64,000 bases of DNA from DATLWN01 sp964422615. Lineage in GTDB: Bacteria > Pseudomonadota > Zetaproteobacteria > Mariprofundales > Mariprofundaceae. This document shows, in pieces, positions 61,995 through 64,000 of the stretch (position 1 is the first letter of the stretch; the number at the start of each line of letters is the position of its first letter). The notes under the pieces are model-generated. The model worked only from the letters and a program-made list of their open reading frames with translations, did not search any database and was not told the DNA's origin. Both the position numbers and the translations under genes were made by a program. The DNA is taken from the NCBI GenBank assembly GCA_964422615.1, contig CAYRBJ010000005.1:1-64000 (forward strand), written 5' to 3'.

Positions 61995-62399
61995 ATGGAT
62001 GAAGATCTGAAACAGCATGTGCGTGATAGCAACGCCTGGACGCGCCTGCTGTTCATGCTGCTTTTCACGGTGTTCTACGGCGTGGCGGAGATGGTGCTGA
62101 CGGCAGTGGTGGTTTTTCAGTTTCTGGTCGTGCTGTTGACGGGCGGGCGGAACGCCAGGGTGCTGTCGCTGGGTGCCAGCCTGTCCACCTACGCCTATCA
62201 GGTTTTCCGCTTCCTGACTTACAACAGCGAACAGCGGCCCTTTCCGTTCGCCGACTGGCCGACGGGCAGATTGTTGGTGGAACAGGCCGAGCAAAAGGCA
62301 ACCAAGAAGGCCAGCCCCCGGCAGCGCAGGCCTGCCAAGGCGGCTACCAAATCCGCAGTGCCCACGCCCGCTGCCGGTGAAAGCAAAACTGACGACTGA
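61995..62399 (+). CDS. DUF4389 family membrane protein
   Basis: A 134-residue protein with two membrane segments (about 17-50 together, WTRLLFMLLFTVFYGVAE then VVVFQFLVVLLTG), followed by LSTYAYQVFRFLTYNSEQRPFPFADWP, which is diagnostic of DUF4389. The tail (about 92-134) is basic and Ala/Lys/Pro-rich. Function is unknown. It lies 22 bp after hppA, with GGAGG before the ATG, and is probably co-transcribed. Confidence 0.82.
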   Translation: MDEDLKQHVRDSNAWTRLLFMLLFTVFYGVAEMVLTAVVVFQFLVVLLTGGRNARVLSLGASLSTYAYQVFRFLTYNSEQRPFPFADWPTGRLLVEQAEQKATKKASPRQRRPAKAATKSAVPTPAAGESKTDD

Positions 62400-62506
62400 G
62401 CGTCGCTTCCGGCCTGGGTTTTCCCGTGCACACCTGGGCGACGCCGTAGACCCCGGGTATCAAGCCGATGGTTGACGCCGGATGGCATCGGAATTTCACT
62501 GGGGCC

Positions 62507-63646
62507 ATGGATGAGGAATTCTCCCTCGACGCGGATATCCTGTATCTGAACCACGCGGCGGTGGCCCCGTGGCCCAAGCGTACGGCAGAGGCTGTCAAGG
62601 TCTTTGCCGAGGAGAACCATCGACAGGGATCGGTGGATTATCCACGTTGGCTGAACATCGAACGTGCCCTGCGTGGGCGACTGCAGCGGCTTATTCATGC
62701 TACAAGCGCGGACGACATCGCTTTGGTCAAGAATACCTCGGAAGGGTTGTCGCTGGTCGCCTATGGCCTGCCTTGGCAGGACGGGGACAACATCGTGTCC
62801 ACGAATCAGGAATTTCCGTCCAACCGCATCGTCTGGGAATCCCTGCGGGATCGTGGCGTGCAGCTGCGCTGCACGGATATCGCCGGGGATGATCCGGAAG
62901 GGGCGATCGTCGCCGGCATCGATGCGCACACACGCCTCGTTTCCGTGTCTTCGGTGCAGTACGCCACCGGCCTGCGTTTGGACCTGATGCGCCTGGGTGC
63001 CGCTTGCCGTGAGCGTGGTGTTCTGTTCTGTGTCGATGCCATCCAGTCGCTGGGCGCCCTGTGTTTCGATGCCGAGGCTTGCCATGCCGATTTCGTGGCA
63101 GCCGACGCGCACAAATGGATGCTGGGACCGGAGGGTGTGGCGATGTTCTACAGTCGCCCTGAGGCGCGGGCGCAGCTGGGTCTCGTCCAGTACGGTTGGC
63201 ACATGGTCGAGCGTGCCGGCGATTTCGATCGCACCGACTGGAAACCTGCAGCATCCGCCCGACGCTTCGAGCCGGGTAGCCCGAACATGCTCGGCGTCCA
63301 TGCCATGGAGGCGAGCCTGTCCCTGCTGGAACAGATCGGCATGCCCACCGTCGAGGCCGAGGTGCTCGGGCGCACGTCGCGGTTGGTCGAGGCGGTCCTG
63401 GCCGAGCCGGAGCTGGAGCTGGTGACGCCGCGCGATGCCGGGCGACGTGCGGGTATTGTCACCTTCCGCTTTCGCGGCAGGGATGCGGAATTCCATGCCC
63501 GGCTGTATCGGCAGTTGATGGACCATCGTGTCATATGCGCGCATCGCGGCGGTGGCATCCGTTACTCGCCGCATTTTCATACCGGCACGGACGTCATCGA
63601 TGAGGCCTTGCGTCTGGCGCTGGAACTGGCCCGGGACGCGAACTGA
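62507..63646 (+). CDS. Class V aminotransferase-fold PLP enzyme
   Basis: A 379-residue fold-type I PLP enzyme of the cysteine-desulfurase/isopenicillin-epimerase-like class V group. LYLNHAAVAPWPKRT is the N-terminal substrate loop, VSSVQYATGLRLDL and FCVDAIQSLGAL hold the PLP Asp, and the Schiff-base Lys lies in ADAHKWMLGPEGVAMFY. The reaction is not known. The start at 62507 matches the family's usual N-terminus; an ATG at 62468 would add 13 residues. No iscS-type partner genes are present. Confidence 0.8.
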   Translation: MDEEFSLDADILYLNHAAVAPWPKRTAEAVKVFAEENHRQGSVDYPRWLNIERALRGRLQRLIHATSADDIALVKNTSEGLSLVAYGLPWQDGDNIVSTNQEFPSNRIVWESLRDRGVQLRCTDIAGDDPEGAIVAGIDAHTRLVSVSSVQYATGLRLDLMRLGAACRERGVLFCVDAIQSLGALCFDAEACHADFVAADAHKWMLGPEGVAMFYSRPEARAQLGLVQYGWHMVERAGDFDRTDWKPAASARRFEPGSPNMLGVHAMEASLSLLEQIGMPTVEAEVLGRTSRLVEAVLAEPELELVTPRDAGRRAGIVTFRFRGRDAEFHARLYRQLMDHRVICAHRGGGIRYSPHFHTGTDVIDEALRLALELARDAN

Positions 63647-63722
63647 GCCATCGCAGCGGCGCTTTTCAGGTTGGGTCCCGGCAGGTAGGCTGCGCGCCGC
63701 CTGACTGGAGGATCGAACCATC

Positions 63723-64000
63723 ATGACGCAGCGTACCTATTGCGGGGATTTTCGTGCCGAGCACATCGGCCAGAGCGTGCGCCTGAGCGGTTGGGTACAG
63801 ACCAACCGTGACCATGGCGGCGTGGTGTTCCTTGATGTACGCGACCGCTCCGGCAAGGTGCAGGTGGTGGCGCATCCGGATGTGCCCGAGATGCATGCGC
63901 TGGCGCATTCACTGCGTTCGCAGGATGTGGTGGAGGTCGTGGGTGAGGTGATCGCGCGCTCTCCGGAGACCGTCAATGCCAAGCTTCCTACTGGCGCCAT
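63723..64000 (+). CDS. aspS: Aspartyl-tRNA synthetase, N-terminal part
   Basis: The first 92 codons of AspRS before the window ends. The anticodon-binding OB-fold is recognisable: RTYCGDFRAEHIGQSVRLSGW, then NRDHGGVVFLDVRDRSGKVQVV. The RDHGG sequence is the form reported for non-discriminating AspRS, which also charges tRNA-Asn and needs GatCAB. A GGAGG lies 13 nt upstream of the ATG. Confidence 0.93.
   Translation, partial: MTQRTYCGDFRAEHIGQSVRLSGWVQTNRDHGGVVFLDVRDRSGKVQVVAHPDVPEMHALAHSLRSQDVVEVVGEVIARSPETVNAKLPTGA

Overview
This 64 kb window is gene-dense, GC-rich chromosome of a Gram-negative proteobacterium. The evidence is outer-membrane porins, the lepA-lepB-rnc-era-recO-pdxJ-acpS block, a murA-hisGDCB-HAF block, a homoserine kinase of the APH fold and periplasmic thiol systems. 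A complete alternative complex III, a two-gene-membrane-anchor succinate dehydrogenase and a DUF1573-cytochrome lipoprotein point to a respiratory lineage that replaces the bc1 complex with ACIII. A zetaproteobacterial or similar deep-branching proteobacterial host would fit, but that is an inference and not proven here. I saw no tRNA, rRNA, CRISPR array, insertion sequence or prophage.

Layout on the left. 1-6.4 kb (+) holds the lepA end, lepB, a DUF4845 gene, rnc, era, recO, pdxJ, acpS and nnr, with a 268 bp imperfect inverted-repeat element inserted between era and recO. 6.4-11 kb (+) holds sdhCDAB, sdhE and a diheme DUF1573 lipoprotein, with a hairpin-rich 287 bp spacer splitting sdhA from sdhB. 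Then come rpe and the ACIII operon actA-B1-B2-C-D-E-F (11.8-19.6 kb, +), closed by a terminator. A convergent gene encodes a divergent class III nucleotidyl cyclase-like protein. It is followed by glgP (+), panBCD (-), an alpha/beta hydrolase (+), a small monooxygenase-like gene and a DedA gene (-).

Middle. 28.0-35.4 kb (-) is one long murA-hisG-hisD-hisC-hisB-hisH-hisA-hisF transcription unit, mostly with 4-nt overlaps but interrupted by two hairpin-rich spacers that resemble the sdh spacer. Then come thrB, a DUF488 gene, a ferritin-like gene, htpG, a hypoxanthine-type DNA glycosylase, a Tat-exported MsrB paired with a DipZ-type electron-transfer protein, and a minus-strand run xseA, M23 peptidase, an unknown Cys-motif gene, a single-domain receiver, a SPOR protein, folK and a deoxynucleoside kinase.

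Right. 48.4-62 kb is a phosphate/polyphosphate/pyrophosphate region: ppk1, ppx, phoU, two outer-membrane barrel genes, a stand-alone cyclic-nucleotide-binding-fold gene, phoB, phoR, an L,D-transpeptidase, soluble pyrophosphatase and membrane pyrophosphatase. Three sites with the 11-bp-spaced TGTCA repeats of a PhoB box lie upstream of the two barrels and of the CNB-phoB-phoR operon, which ties the cluster together as a probable local Pho regulon. A 430 bp stretch beside phoU carries two terminator hairpins and may encode a small RNA. The window ends in a DUF4389 gene, a class V aminotransferase-fold gene and the start of aspS.
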